NCBI GenBank assembly: GCA_934394515.1
Contig: CAKRRU010000005.1
Coordinates: 1 to 42,207, forward strand
Length of the DNA stretch: 42,207 nucleotides
Direction of reading: 5' to 3'
From: an uncultured Acetatifactor sp.
GTDB lineage: Bacteria; Bacillota; Clostridia; Lachnospirales; Lachnospiraceae
Each line of letters starts with the position of its first letter. Within the stretch, counting starts at the first letter, position 1. The position numbers were made by a program, and so were the translations under genes. The notes under the pieces were generated by a model that had not been told where the DNA came from, made no database searches, and saw only the letters and a list, made by a program, of their open reading frames with translations. Below are positions 32,036 to 41,071 of the stretch, one piece after another.

Positions 32036-33802
32036 ATGAACAGAAAAAAAATAATAGCAATCATGTTGGCGGCAACTATGGTATTTTCCGTTACAGCCTG
32101 CGGAAAGAATACCACAGGAAATACTGCAGGAACACAGAATACAGGTGTGTCGGATCTGACACAGACCACATTATCACAGGACTTATCAGATCAGGCAGCG
32201 TCGACACAGGCGGCGTCAAACGAAAAATCATTGGCACAGGATAACAGAGCATTACAGATCCGGGATGACAAATACCGCACCTACTATGAAATGTTCGTTT
32301 ATTCCTTTTATGACAGCGATGGAGACGGTATCGGAGATCTCCGGGGTGTACTGGAAAAGCTGGACTATCTGAACGATGGTGACGATACGACAGATACGGA
32401 TCTGGGCATAAACGGCATTTGGCTGATGCCGGTCATGCCCTCTACGACCTACCACAAATACGATACGACAGATTATGAAAACATCGATCCGGAGTATGGA
32501 ACGCTGGAAGATTTCGATGCACTATTGTCCGCCTGCCACGAGCGTGGGATCCGGGTGATCCTGGATCTGGCGATGAATCATTCCTCCAGTAAACATCCCT
32601 GGTTTTTACAGGCTGTGGAATACTTGAAAAACCTTCCGGACGGAGCGGAACCTGATCCTGCAGAGTGCCCTTACGTGGAGTATTATCACTTTTCAAAAGA
32701 AGCACAGAGCGGTTATGCGCAGGTAAACGGAACGGGCTGGTACTATGAGGCGCGCTTCTGGGACGGCATGCCGGATCTGAATCTGGAAAATGAGGCGGTA
32801 CGGCAGGAATTTGAGCAGGTTGCGGATTTCTGGCTGGACCGAGGTGTGGACGGCTTCCGTCTGGATGCGGTAAAAGAATATGTCACCGGCTCTACGGAAG
32901 ACAATGTAGAGATTTTAAGTTGGTTTGCTGACTATGTGCATGGCAAAGATCCGGAGAATTATCTGGTGTGTGAATGCTGGACGGATCAGAATACCTATGC
33001 AAAATATTACGAGAGCGGCGCAGACAGTATGTTTGATTTCACTTTTGCCGATAAATCCGGTATCATTGCCAATGTGGTAAACGGCAAGGCGTCCGCTGCT
33101 TCCTATGCGAAAAATCTGGAAGCGGAGCAGACGATGTATGAGGCATATAATGCGAATTATATCAATGCGCCTTTTTACACGAATCATGATATGGGACGCA
33201 GCACCGGATATTATGCAGGGGAAAACAGCGAGGCACAGACAAAAATGGGAAATGCCCTGAACCTGTTGATGAGCGGCAATGCATTCCTCTATTATGGCGA
33301 AGAACTCGGGATGAAAGGTTCCGGCAAAGACGAGAATAAACGGGCACCAATGTACTGGAGCAAGGACAAAAATGCTGCAGGTATGTGTAAAGGACCGGTG
33401 GATATGGAAGATTTTCAGATGAAATTTGACAGTCTGCAGGAACAACAGGACGATCCGGATTCGATTTATAATTATGTAAAACAGGTGATCAAGATTCGCA
33501 ATCAGAATCCCGAAATCGCCAGAGGCACGACTGTTTATCTGGAACAATATTCGGCGGCGCCGGATGATGCAAAACAGTATTTTGCACTGACCAGAAGTTA
33601 TGAAGACAGTACGTTACTGATGCTTGGCAATACTTCGGCGGAGCCGGTAACGGTGGATCTGACCGGACTTACTGTGGGAGAGACGGCAGCAGAGGATCTG
33701 ACAGTGCTTGGAGAACTTTACACCGCAGAAAATGCAGCAGAGCAAAATGGTACAGAGGTTACACTTCCGGCCTTTTCAATCCTGATTTTGGGGAAAGAAT
33801 AG
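32036..33802 (+). CDS. GH13 alpha-amylase-family lipoprotein
   Basis: 588 aa. ATG 32036 has AAAGGAGAAGGG upstream. It starts with a lipoprotein signal peptide, lipobox VTAC at about residues 19-22, then a Thr/Gln/Ser-rich linker to residue about 70. The GH13 barrel follows: GINGIWLMPVM, VILDLAMNHSS (region I), GFRLDAVKEY with nucleophile Asp277, VCECWT with acid/base Glu313, and TNHDMGR with Asp385. The C-terminal beta-sandwich (about 500-588) ends in FSILILGKE. It should be anchored to the outside of the cell, cutting alpha-glucans or oligosaccharides. Exact specificity cannot be told. Unlike the other sugar enzymes here it acts outside, and no transporter lies next to it. Confidence 0.93.
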   Translation: MNRKKIIAIMLAATMVFSVTACGKNTTGNTAGTQNTGVSDLTQTTLSQDLSDQAASTQAASNEKSLAQDNRALQIRDDKYRTYYEMFVYSFYDSDGDGIGDLRGVLEKLDYLNDGDDTTDTDLGINGIWLMPVMPSTTYHKYDTTDYENIDPEYGTLEDFDALLSACHERGIRVILDLAMNHSSSKHPWFLQAVEYLKNLPDGAEPDPAECPYVEYYHFSKEAQSGYAQVNGTGWYYEARFWDGMPDLNLENEAVRQEFEQVADFWLDRGVDGFRLDAVKEYVTGSTEDNVEILSWFADYVHGKDPENYLVCECWTDQNTYAKYYESGADSMFDFTFADKSGIIANVVNGKASAASYAKNLEAEQTMYEAYNANYINAPFYTNHDMGRSTGYYAGENSEAQTKMGNALNLLMSGNAFLYYGEELGMKGSGKDENKRAPMYWSKDKNAAGMCKGPVDMEDFQMKFDSLQEQQDDPDSIYNYVKQVIKIRNQNPEIARGTTVYLEQYSAAPDDAKQYFALTRSYEDSTLLMLGNTSAEPVTVDLTGLTVGETAAEDLTVLGELYTAENAAEQNGTEVTLPAFSILILGKE

Positions 33803-33850
33803 CGGTAAAAGATATGCACATAGCATAAAAGGACAGAAACAGAGAAAATA

Positions 33851-33890
33851 AAGCAGGTCTGTGGGCGAACCCTACAGACCTGTATGCTTT
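33851..33890. terminator. Shared bidirectional terminator between GH13 and EAL genes
   Basis: CAGGTCTGT (33854-33862) pairs with ACAGACCTG (33874-33882), with GG/CC inside. On the minus strand TTTATTTT follows; on the plus strand TATGCTTTC follows. The stop codon of the minus-strand gene lies within the hairpin. Confidence 0.7.
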
Positions 33891-36106
33891 CTTACAAAAT
33901 CTTCAAATTCATTTATCGGTAATGGCTTCGAGAAGTAGTAACCCTGAATATCATCACAGTGAAGATTCTTCAGAAACTCTACCTGATCCGAAGTTTCTAC
34001 ACCCTCTGCGGTAATAGTCATACCGAAGCTCTGCAGCAGCTGTGTGATGTGCAGCAGCAGCTTTTCACCGTTCCGGTCACCAATGTAATCGATCAGACTC
34101 TTATCCAGCTTGATTGTATCGAAATGCATGACATTCAGCGAAGACAGAGAAGAATAACCGCTTCCGAAATCATCCAGCAGTAAAGTAAATCCTGCTTCAT
34201 GGAACTGCTCGATCAGGGAGGAAATATCACTGTTATCAATGGTAGCACTCTCAGTGATCTCTAACGGAACATATTTCGGATCGAGCCGGAAAGAATTCAA
34301 AATCTCCCGGTACTTATCTACCACATTGCTGTAGTATAGGCTGACTCTGGAAATATTTACAGAAATCGGATACAATGTTGCTCCGGCCTGCAGCCATCTC
34401 TGCTGTTGTGCGCACACTGTGCGGAACACATATTCATCCAGTGTTGTGATATTACCGTTTTTCTCAAATAATGGAATGAACTTCCCGGGGGAGAGCATGG
34501 TGCCGTCGGGGCGCTTCCAACGGATCAGAGCCTCGGCTCCCAGAATATTTCCGGTGACGGGGTCTACTTTCGGCTGATACCACAGCTGGAATTCTCCGTT
34601 CTTCAGGGCGTCTTCGAAGACATCTTCCATCAGACGGTCCTCGGAGAGCTGTCTGATATCCAGATCTTCATAAAAAGCATAATGTCTGGTACGTTTTCCC
34701 TTTATCGGATACTTAGCCTGTACAGCCTTGCCGTAATTTTGCTCGATTTCCTTGTGATCGGCAGTCTCATAGACACCGCACAGAGGGAATAGTTTCGGAA
34801 TATTAAGCTTTGTGGACAGATTGGAAATATCCTGACATAGGCACTCCAATCTGGGTTCTAAGGTACGCCGGTCATTATCCCGCAGGAACAGGATGAACCG
34901 GTCTGCATTGATGTGGGCGGAAAATTCACCCAGATGCGTACCGGTTTGCAGAAGATTCCATACTTCCGACAGTGTTTCGTCACCCTTGGCTACACCACAG
35001 GTATTATTGATCAGCTTGAAATCCTGAAGATCCAGGGCAACATAGAAGCCGTTGTCTCCGCCTCGGTGGGATAATTTCTCCTTGAAGCAGGCAAAATTAT
35101 CACCATTCGTCAGAGGATCCACATAGGCCAGACGATATAATTGTCTACGCTGTATCCGGATACTGTGCACAAAAGCAAAAGTACCGACTCCGGCGATCAC
35201 AATGATCAGCAGGATCAGCAGCCGCACCTGAAACAATATCGGAGCGGAACGACTGGAAAGTACCTGATCGGGAACAATAGTCAGGATGAACCACTGTCTG
35301 TCGCTGCGGAGATTGTCCAATGCAGCCGCATAGTAATAATACTTCTGACTGTCTCCATAGAAATAACCACCGTTGGAAGAAGAACTCTGAAGCAGCGTAT
35401 GCAGATCCTGCAAGGGCTGGTCGTTACGGGCATTCTGAGCCAGATAATCGGACATACGGTAGGCTTCCAGTAGGGAAGCCGGTGCATTGGAAGATGTGGC
35501 GATCAGGTCACCGTCCTGATTTACCAGACAACTGAATCCCTGATAATTAAAGGATTGCACGCCTAAAATTTCTTCAAAATGCTGGTTCCGATAGGTGGCA
35601 AATAAAACACCGATAATGGAATCACCCTGATCATATACAGGAATGCTGAATACATTGATGGGCTCCGGAGTACCCATTCGATCCTGAAGAGTATTGGTAA
35701 TACCGGGAAGTCCCTGCATACCCTCTTTGAAAAAATCTCTGCTGGACAGATCTTGTACATAGCCGTCAGTGGCCACTGCCTGACCATCCGGTGAGATGAA
35801 GCCGATCCGCTTAAACCCATAGGTGGAGACGAAAGATTCCAACTGTGCGGCAATGGAGCTGGCATTGGCTGTACCCGGGGAAACACTGATCGCATCGGCA
35901 AGGCTGTATAATAAGTTGAAGTTTTCACGGATCTCCTGCTGTACGATCAGGGCGTTCTGCGTGGCAACATCCCGGAGAGTGGACTGCACTTCCTTCTTCG
36001 TATCCTGTGTGATCTGCGCAGAACTCCACATGACGGTGGAAATTACCAGCACCAGAGCAATGCCCAGAATGATCAAGGTCTGCTTTGGCAATTTACTTTG
36101 TTTCAT
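33872..36106 (-). CDS. Membrane sensor with dCache, degenerate GGDEF and active-looking EAL domain
   Basis: 744 aa from ATG 36106, which has AAGAGGAT at 6-7 bases; an extension to 36232 covers the promoter and is rejected. Residues about 8-27 form a first membrane segment, then a dCache-type extracellular sensor (about 35-300, FGFKRIGFISPDGQAVATDGY-like), a second segment near 295-315, then a GGDEF domain (about 330-490) whose active loop is HINADRF rather than GGDEF. The EAL domain (about 505-744) is well preserved: GAEALIRWKR, LEITESA, LLLDDFGSGYSS, KLDKSLI, AEGVET and QGYYFSKPL. It should hydrolyse cyclic di-GMP at the membrane, with the GGDEF half as regulatory. Divergent from metG. Confidence 0.93.
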   Translation of the reverse strand: MKQSKLPKQTLIILGIALVLVISTVMWSSAQITQDTKKEVQSTLRDVATQNALIVQQEIRENFNLLYSLADAISVSPGTANASSIAAQLESFVSTYGFKRIGFISPDGQAVATDGYVQDLSSRDFFKEGMQGLPGITNTLQDRMGTPEPINVFSIPVYDQGDSIIGVLFATYRNQHFEEILGVQSFNYQGFSCLVNQDGDLIATSSNAPASLLEAYRMSDYLAQNARNDQPLQDLHTLLQSSSSNGGYFYGDSQKYYYYAAALDNLRSDRQWFILTIVPDQVLSSRSAPILFQVRLLILLIIVIAGVGTFAFVHSIRIQRRQLYRLAYVDPLTNGDNFACFKEKLSHRGGDNGFYVALDLQDFKLINNTCGVAKGDETLSEVWNLLQTGTHLGEFSAHINADRFILFLRDNDRRTLEPRLECLCQDISNLSTKLNIPKLFPLCGVYETADHKEIEQNYGKAVQAKYPIKGKRTRHYAFYEDLDIRQLSEDRLMEDVFEDALKNGEFQLWYQPKVDPVTGNILGAEALIRWKRPDGTMLSPGKFIPLFEKNGNITTLDEYVFRTVCAQQQRWLQAGATLYPISVNISRVSLYYSNVVDKYREILNSFRLDPKYVPLEITESATIDNSDISSLIEQFHEAGFTLLLDDFGSGYSSLSSLNVMHFDTIKLDKSLIDYIGDRNGEKLLLHITQLLQSFGMTITAEGVETSDQVEFLKNLHCDDIQGYYFSKPLPINEFEDFVRKHTGL

Positions 36107-36154
36107 TTTATATCCTCTTATGTATGTTATAAAAATTACCCTATATAATATAAT

Positions 36155-36182
36155 ATTATACACCTTTACGATTGCATGGCAA
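36155..36182 (-). promoter_or_regulatory. Promoter of the EAL gene
   Basis: Minus strand: TTGCCA (36182-36177), 16-base spacer, TATAAT (36160-36155). Leader of about 40 bases to ATG 36106. Confidence 0.7.
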
Positions 36183-36193
36183 CAAAAACTGCA

Positions 36194-36222
36194 TTGACAG
36201 TCCGGATTTCCTGTGCTACTGT
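36194..36222 (+). promoter_or_regulatory. Promoter of the metG T-box leader
   Basis: Perfect TTGACA (36194-36199), 17-base spacer, TACTGT (36217-36222). Predicted start near 36229, about 390 bases upstream of metG, giving room for the leader. Confidence 0.65.
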
Positions 36223-36240
36223 AAGAATACACAAATGCAA

Positions 36241-36526
36241 TGAGGAAGAGAGTATCTATTTTATAGAAGTTTTACAGAGAACATTCCGGCAGGCTGAGAG
36301 GAATGAAACGGACAGATGGAGAAGATGGCTTCTGAGCGGCGCACCGAACGGACACCGGGACAGAACAAACGGTGAAAGCAAGGCTGCGACAGGATCCGCC
36401 TGTTACAGCGGATAGGGTTACGGACCCGAAGAGGTCTGTGCTGTGAGGTACAGACGAAGAGAAGTGGTAACACGGGATAACGCTCGTCTTCTTGAAAAAC
36501 ATAATGTTTTTTGAGGAGACTTTTTT
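36241..36526 (+). promoter_or_regulatory. T-box riboswitch (methionyl-tRNA responsive) of metG
   Basis: The leader holds a Stem I with a distal stem CATTCC/GGAATG (36282-36287, 36300-36305) around GGCAGGCTGAGA, a typical T-box loop. The T-box bulge reads AAGTGGTAACACGGG (36462-36475), where TGGT (36465-36468) can pair with the ACCA end of tRNA-Met. The antiterminator GACGA/TCGTC (36453-36457, 36484-36488) overlaps a long terminator stem (36486-36502 with 36504-36520) followed by six T. Candidate ATG specifier codons lie at 36316 and 36325. Uncharged tRNA-Met should switch on metG. The 511-base region 36107-36617 has no gene. Confidence 0.85.
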
Positions 36527-36617
36527 AATGCCGGCAAATATTGCGGGAGCGCGGAGTGATCCGTGTGGCATTAGATAGTGTTATATGTTATAGGAGTAGA
36601 AAAGGAGAACAGACACA

Positions 36618-38627
36618 ATGGAAAACAAGGGAAAATATTATCTTACGACTGCCATTGCCTATACGTCTGCCAAGCCCCATATCGGCAACAACTACGAAAT
36701 CGTACTGGCTGACAGCATTGCGCGTTTTAAAAGAAAAGAGGGTTATGATGTCTTCTTCCAGACCGGTACCGATGAGCACGGTCAGAAGATCGAGCTGAAG
36801 GCAGAGGCAGCAGGCATTACGCCGAAGGAACACGTTGATAAGATCGCAGGTGTGATCCGTGGATTGTGCGATTTACTGAATATTTCTTATGATAAGTTCA
36901 TCCGTACCACCGATGAGGATCATGAGAAGCAGGTGCAGAAGATTTTCAAGCGTCTCTACGATCAGGGAGATATTTACAAGGGAGCCTATGAGGGAATGTA
37001 CTGTACTCCTTGTGAGTCCTTCTGGACAGAGTCCCAGCTGGTGGACGGCAAGTGTCCGGACTGCGGCGGTGTGGTAAAGCCTGCCAAGGAGGAAGCTTAC
37101 TTCTTCCGTATGAGCAAGTATGCGGACAGACTGATCAGGCATATTAATGAGCATCCCGAGTTCATTCAGCCCGTATCCCGCAAGAACGAGATGATGAACA
37201 ACTTCCTGCTTCCCGGCTTACAGGATCTGTGCGTATCCCGTACCTCCTTTACCTGGGGTATTCCGGTGACTTTCGATCCCAAGCATGTCATCTATGTATG
37301 GCTGGATGCGCTGACCAACTACATCACCGGTATCGGCTACGATGCAGACGGCAACAGCACCGAGCAGTACAAGAAGCTGTGGCCCGCCGACCTGCACCTG
37401 ATCGGTAAGGATATCATCCGTTTCCATACCATCTACTGGCCTATTTTCCTGATGGCGCTGGACGAGCCCCTGCCGAAGCAGGTATTCGGTCATCCCTGGC
37501 TTCTCATGGGCGGCGGCAAGATGAGCAAATCCAAAGGAAACGTAGTCTATGCGGATGATCTGGTAGATTATTTCGGTGTGGATGCGGTACGCTATTATGT
37601 ATTACATGAGATGCCTTTTGAAAACGACGGCAACCTGACCTGGGAGCTGGTGGCAGAACGTACCAATTCCGATCTGGCCAACACCCTGGGCAACCTGGTG
37701 AACCGTACCATCTCCATGAGCAACAAATACTTTGGTGGTGTGGTAGAGAATAAAAACATACAGCTGACCGAAAACGATGCAGCAGTAGATGCGGATCTGA
37801 AGCAGACCGTGACAGGCACTTATGCAAAGGTTGTGGCAAAGATGGAAGAACTGCGTGTGGCAGATGCCCTGACCGAGATCTTCGGCATCTTCAAACGCTG
37901 CAACAAATACATCGACGAGACCGAACCATGGGTACTGGCCAAGGATGAGGCCAAGGCAGACCGCCTGGCAACCGTGCTGTACAATCTGGTAGAAGGCATC
38001 ATCATCGGTGCGTCCCTGCTTGAGCCCTACATGCCCGAGACAGCAGATAAGATCGCGAAGCAGTTAAATACCTCTCTGCGTGACTTTGATGAACTGGAGC
38101 AGTTCGGCTTATACGTAAGCGGCAACAAAGTGACCGATCAGCCCGAAATCCTCTTCGCCCGTCTGGATATGAAGGATGTTGCAAAGAAGGAAGCAGAACT
38201 GGAAGAAGCCATGATCAAGGCGGCAGCAGAGCACGAAGCCGAAGAAGCAAATGCCGAGGCAGAGAAGGCAGAACAGGAAGCAATCGACCTGGAGCCCAAG
38301 GCAGAGATCGAATATGATGATTTCGCAAAAATGCAGTTCCAGGTAGGCGAGATCATCTCCTGTGAGGCAGTGCCTAAGTCCAAAAAGCTTCTGTGCAGCC
38401 AGGTAAAGATCGGCAGTCAGGTACGCCAGATCGTCTCCGGCATCAAGGCACATTACAGCCCTGAGGAAATGGTAGGCAAGAAGGTCATGGTACTGGTGAA
38501 CCTGAAACCTGCGAAGCTGGCAGGAGTATTGTCTGAGGGCATGATCCTGTGTGCGGAAGATGCGGAAGGCAATCTCGCACTGGTTACTCCGGAGAAGAAT
38601 ATGCCCGCCGGAGCAGAGATTTGTTAA
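36618..38627 (+). CDS. metG: Methionyl-tRNA synthetase
   Basis: 669 aa. ATG 36618 follows AAAAGGAGAACAGACAC. It charges tRNA-Met. Class I features are clear: AIAYTSAKPHIGNNYE (HIGH motif as PHIG), the zinc cluster CTPCESFWTESQLVDGKC and PDCGG, and KMSKSKGN (KMSKS) near residue 301. The anticodon-binding helices lie at about 350-500. An Ala/Glu-rich linker (about 525-555) leads to the C-terminal tRNA-binding (EMAP/OB) domain from about 560 (FAKMQFQVGEIISCE). Two-domain length is normal for Clostridia. The T-box leader upstream controls it by tRNA charging. Terminator follows. Confidence 0.97.
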   Translation: MENKGKYYLTTAIAYTSAKPHIGNNYEIVLADSIARFKRKEGYDVFFQTGTDEHGQKIELKAEAAGITPKEHVDKIAGVIRGLCDLLNISYDKFIRTTDEDHEKQVQKIFKRLYDQGDIYKGAYEGMYCTPCESFWTESQLVDGKCPDCGGVVKPAKEEAYFFRMSKYADRLIRHINEHPEFIQPVSRKNEMMNNFLLPGLQDLCVSRTSFTWGIPVTFDPKHVIYVWLDALTNYITGIGYDADGNSTEQYKKLWPADLHLIGKDIIRFHTIYWPIFLMALDEPLPKQVFGHPWLLMGGGKMSKSKGNVVYADDLVDYFGVDAVRYYVLHEMPFENDGNLTWELVAERTNSDLANTLGNLVNRTISMSNKYFGGVVENKNIQLTENDAAVDADLKQTVTGTYAKVVAKMEELRVADALTEIFGIFKRCNKYIDETEPWVLAKDEAKADRLATVLYNLVEGIIIGASLLEPYMPETADKIAKQLNTSLRDFDELEQFGLYVSGNKVTDQPEILFARLDMKDVAKKEAELEEAMIKAAAEHEAEEANAEAEKAEQEAIDLEPKAEIEYDDFAKMQFQVGEIISCEAVPKSKKLLCSQVKIGSQVRQIVSGIKAHYSPEEMVGKKVMVLVNLKPAKLAGVLSEGMILCAEDAEGNLALVTPEKNMPAGAEIC

Positions 38628-38629
38628 AA

Positions 38630-38677
38630 CAGTTCATGGGATGAGTGCAGCTGGCGTGGCTGAACTGGTGATTTTTT
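38630..38677 (+). terminator. Terminator after metG
   Basis: CAGTTCA (38630-38636) pairs with TGAACTG (38661-38667), and GTGATTTTTT follows. A long loop with further short stems. Confidence 0.6.
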
Positions 38678-38731
38678 ACCAAGAAAAAACAATATAGGGC
38701 TTAAAATTTTATAAGAAATGATATATAATGA

Positions 38732-38785
38732 ATAGGACGACAAAACAGATGGCTGTAAAATTGACATTTGTTTTGGACGTCCTAT
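38732..38785. repeat. Imperfect inverted repeat around the alpha/beta-hydrolase promoter
   Basis: ATAGGACG (38732-38739) with CGTCCTAT (38778-38785), plus CAAAACA (38741-38747) with TGTTTTG (38769-38775). The right arm overlaps the -10 box. TGGCTGT (38750-38756) can also pair with ACAGCCA (38794-38800) next to the ribosome binding site. Confidence 0.6.
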
Positions 38786-38788
38786 GAT
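38761..38788 (+). promoter_or_regulatory. Promoter of the alpha/beta hydrolase operon
   Basis: Perfect TTGACA (38761-38766), 16-base spacer, TATGAT (38783-38788). A second candidate, TTAAAA (38701-38706), 17 bases, TATAAT (38724-38729), lies upstream. Confidence 0.6.
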
Positions 38789-38810
38789 TTTCCACAGCCA
38801 AGGAGGTCTT

Positions 38811-39752
38811 ATGATCAAGGAAGAATTTTACTTTGATTCCCGGGACGGTGAGAACCGTATCCATGCAGTGCGATATACTCCGGATGACGGCAGGGTAAAG
38901 GGCATAGTGCAGATAGTACATGGTATGGCAGAGTACGTGGAACGTTATGAGAACCTGGCTGAATTCCTTACACAGAGAGGAATCCTGGTCACCGGTGAAG
39001 ACCATCTGGGACATGGGAAGTCTGTAGCGGAAGGTGGTGTGTACGGTTACTTTTGCGAGCAGGATCCGGCCACGGTGGTAGTACGGGATGTGCACAGACT
39101 GAAAAAAATTACGGAAGAAGCGTATCCGGAAGTACCCTATGTCATTTTGGGACACAGTATGGGATCCTTCATTACGAGAAATTATCTGTGCCGTTACGGC
39201 AAAGGTATTGATGGTGCGGTTATTGTGGGAACCGGAATGCAGTCCAGAGGACTGATCCTCTGTTCCAAAGCTATGGCGGGCGCACAGAAGCTGTTCTGTG
39301 GTTCGAAGCATGTCAGCCGTTTTATTGATAAAGCGGCATTCGGGAACTACAACAAACGGATCAATGAACCCAGAACCGCAAGTGACTGGCTGAGCAGGAA
39401 TCCGGAGAATGTAGATCGCTATATAGAGGATGAACTGTGCGGATTTACCTTTACCGTGAATGGTTTCCAGACACTGTTTGAACTGATCGCACGATTACAG
39501 AAGCAGGAAAATCTGGAAAAAGTGCCGCAGGATCTGCCAATCTTCATGGTATCCGGAGCAGAGGATCCGGTGGGAGATTACGGCAGGGGCGTTCAGAAAG
39601 CCTGTGATTCCCTGAAGAAAGCCGGTGTGAAGAACATTACCGTCAAGTTGTATGATAATGACAGGCATGAGCTTCTGAATGAGGAAGACGGTGAGCAGGC
39701 CATGGAAGACATCTATCAATGGATCAGAAAGGAAATTCCGGCGTTTGCCTAA
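38811..39752 (+). CDS. Alpha/beta hydrolase (monoacylglycerol-lipase/lysophospholipase-like)
   Basis: 313 aa from ATG 38811, which has AAGGAGGT four bases upstream; an ATG at 38784 lies on the -10 box and is rejected. It is a serine hydrolase of the Hydrolase_4 type: IVHGMAEYVERYE near 45 (oxyanion region), GEDHLGHGKS, nucleophile elbow LGHSMGS with Ser116, acid Asp252 in VSGAEDPVGD, and His286 in NDRHELLNE. A short cap (about 140-220) lies between. Substrates are lipid esters or similar; not defined. No signal peptide. The first gene of an apparent operon with a GNAT protein, YesL-like protein and a diguanylate cyclase. Confidence 0.9.
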   Translation: MIKEEFYFDSRDGENRIHAVRYTPDDGRVKGIVQIVHGMAEYVERYENLAEFLTQRGILVTGEDHLGHGKSVAEGGVYGYFCEQDPATVVVRDVHRLKKITEEAYPEVPYVILGHSMGSFITRNYLCRYGKGIDGAVIVGTGMQSRGLILCSKAMAGAQKLFCGSKHVSRFIDKAAFGNYNKRINEPRTASDWLSRNPENVDRYIEDELCGFTFTVNGFQTLFELIARLQKQENLEKVPQDLPIFMVSGAEDPVGDYGRGVQKACDSLKKAGVKNITVKLYDNDRHELLNEEDGEQAMEDIYQWIRKEIPAFA

Positions 39753-39788
39753 GACCGGAGCTCTTTCGGGTCAGAGAGGCGGTGCGGC

Positions 39789-40268
39789 ATGTCAGATGCG
39801 GCGGGGACTTACGAGATCAGATGGGCAGAGGACAAGGACTGGGTTCCTGCCATGCATATGATCTGGAAAACGTTTTTAAAATTTGAGGCGGTGGATTATA
39901 CAGAGGAAGGAATCCGTAATTTTTATGATTTCATTACGGATGAACACCTCTATAGGTCGTTCCGGCAGGGAAGGTATCAGATGATGGTGGCACTGGACGG
40001 TGTGCGGATCGTCGGAGCTGCTTCTGTGCGGAACTATAATCATTTATCACTTCTTTTTGTCGATGAAGAGTATCATCACCGGGGAATCGGCCGGAATCTG
40101 ATGAAAAGAATGTGCGAATATTTGAAAAAAGAGGAAGGGGAACGGTATATGTCGCTGAAAGCAGCACCGTATGCCGTGGAGTTCTACCGAAAACTGGGGT
40201 TCCATGCGGTACACGAAGAGGAAGCTTTCTCCGGAATACGTGTGACTCCTATGGAAAAATTTTTATAA
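39789..40268 (+). CDS. GNAT-family N-acetyltransferase
   Basis: 159 aa. ATG 39789 has AGAGGCGG upstream. The GNAT core is visible: YEIRWAEDKDWVPAMHMIWKTF at the N-terminus, RIVGAASVRNYNHLSLLFVDEEYHHRGIGRNLMKRMC, where the acetyl-CoA loop is RGIGRN (motif A) near 100, and SLKAAPYAVEFYRKLGFHAV (motif B) near 125-150. Uses acetyl-CoA to modify an amine of a small molecule or a protein; substrate unknown. It is 36 bases after the hydrolase and 21 bases before the YesL-like gene, so is co-transcribed. Confidence 0.88.
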   Translation: MSDAAGTYEIRWAEDKDWVPAMHMIWKTFLKFEAVDYTEEGIRNFYDFITDEHLYRSFRQGRYQMMVALDGVRIVGAASVRNYNHLSLLFVDEEYHHRGIGRNLMKRMCEYLKKEEGERYMSLKAAPYAVEFYRKLGFHAVHEEEAFSGIRVTPMEKFL

Positions 40269-40289
40269 AACAGAAAAGGATAAGACATA

Positions 40290-41000
40290 ATGAAAATTTT
40301 TGACCTGGACAGCCCTTTAATGAATGTACTGAATAAGATGGCAGACCTGATGTGGCTCAATATTCTGACACTGATCTGCTGTATCCCCATTATCACCGCA
40401 GGTGCGGCACTGACCTCCATGCATTATGTGGCATTAAAGATCGTAAGAAATGAGGAGAGCTACATTACCAGAAGCTTTTTCAAATCTTTTAAGACCAATT
40501 TCCGTCAGGCGACGCTGATCTGGCTTCTATTATTGCTGATCGCAGCCATCCTCGGCGGCGACTACTATATTATTACCAAGTCCGGAATGCATTTCAGCCA
40601 GGTGCTGATCGTTCTGATCATGGCAGCAGGAGTGTTGGTGATCTGCACCGCTTTATATGTATTTCCGGTACTTGCCAAATTTGACAATACGATTATGGGA
40701 ACCATCCGGAATGCATTTATTATGAGTATTTTACAATTGCCCAAGACACTTGTGATGCTTGTAATGGCATTTTTCCCCCTGATCATTTATCTGGTATCTT
40801 TAAGACTGATACCGATTATTTTTCTGTTTGGCTTTTCACTCCCGGCATATGCCTCTGCCATGTTGTACAACAAATTTTTCCGGAAGCTGGAAGATCAGCT
40901 GCTGTCTGAACAGGAGCCGGCACCTGAAGTTTCTCCGGAAGAGGATGAACGGGTATTTCACGATGAGCTTGATCCGAATATCAAGATAGAAGATAAGTAG
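40290..41000 (+). CDS. YesL-like membrane protein (DUF624)
   Basis: 236 aa. ATG 40290 follows AAAAGGATAAGACATA. It is an integral membrane protein with about five hydrophobic segments (about 18-40, 75-95, 100-125, 145-170, 180-195) and an acidic C-terminal tail of about 30 residues (residues about 205-236, rich in Glu/Asp). The N-terminal WLNILTLICCIPIITAGAAL-type motif is the DUF624/YesL hallmark. These proteins often accompany sugar transport or sensor genes; their function is unknown. Immediately before the diguanylate cyclase. Confidence 0.82.
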   Translation: MKIFDLDSPLMNVLNKMADLMWLNILTLICCIPIITAGAALTSMHYVALKIVRNEESYITRSFFKSFKTNFRQATLIWLLLLLIAAILGGDYYIITKSGMHFSQVLIVLIMAAGVLVICTALYVFPVLAKFDNTIMGTIRNAFIMSILQLPKTLVMLVMAFFPLIIYLVSLRLIPIIFLFGFSLPAYASAMLYNKFFRKLEDQLLSEQEPAPEVSPEEDERVFHDELDPNIKIEDK

Positions 41001-41071
41001 CTGGGACTCCTGTCAGGCAGAGCCCTGAAGGACTTCGGTTTTACAGACAGCAGATACGAGGTGTTCAGAAA

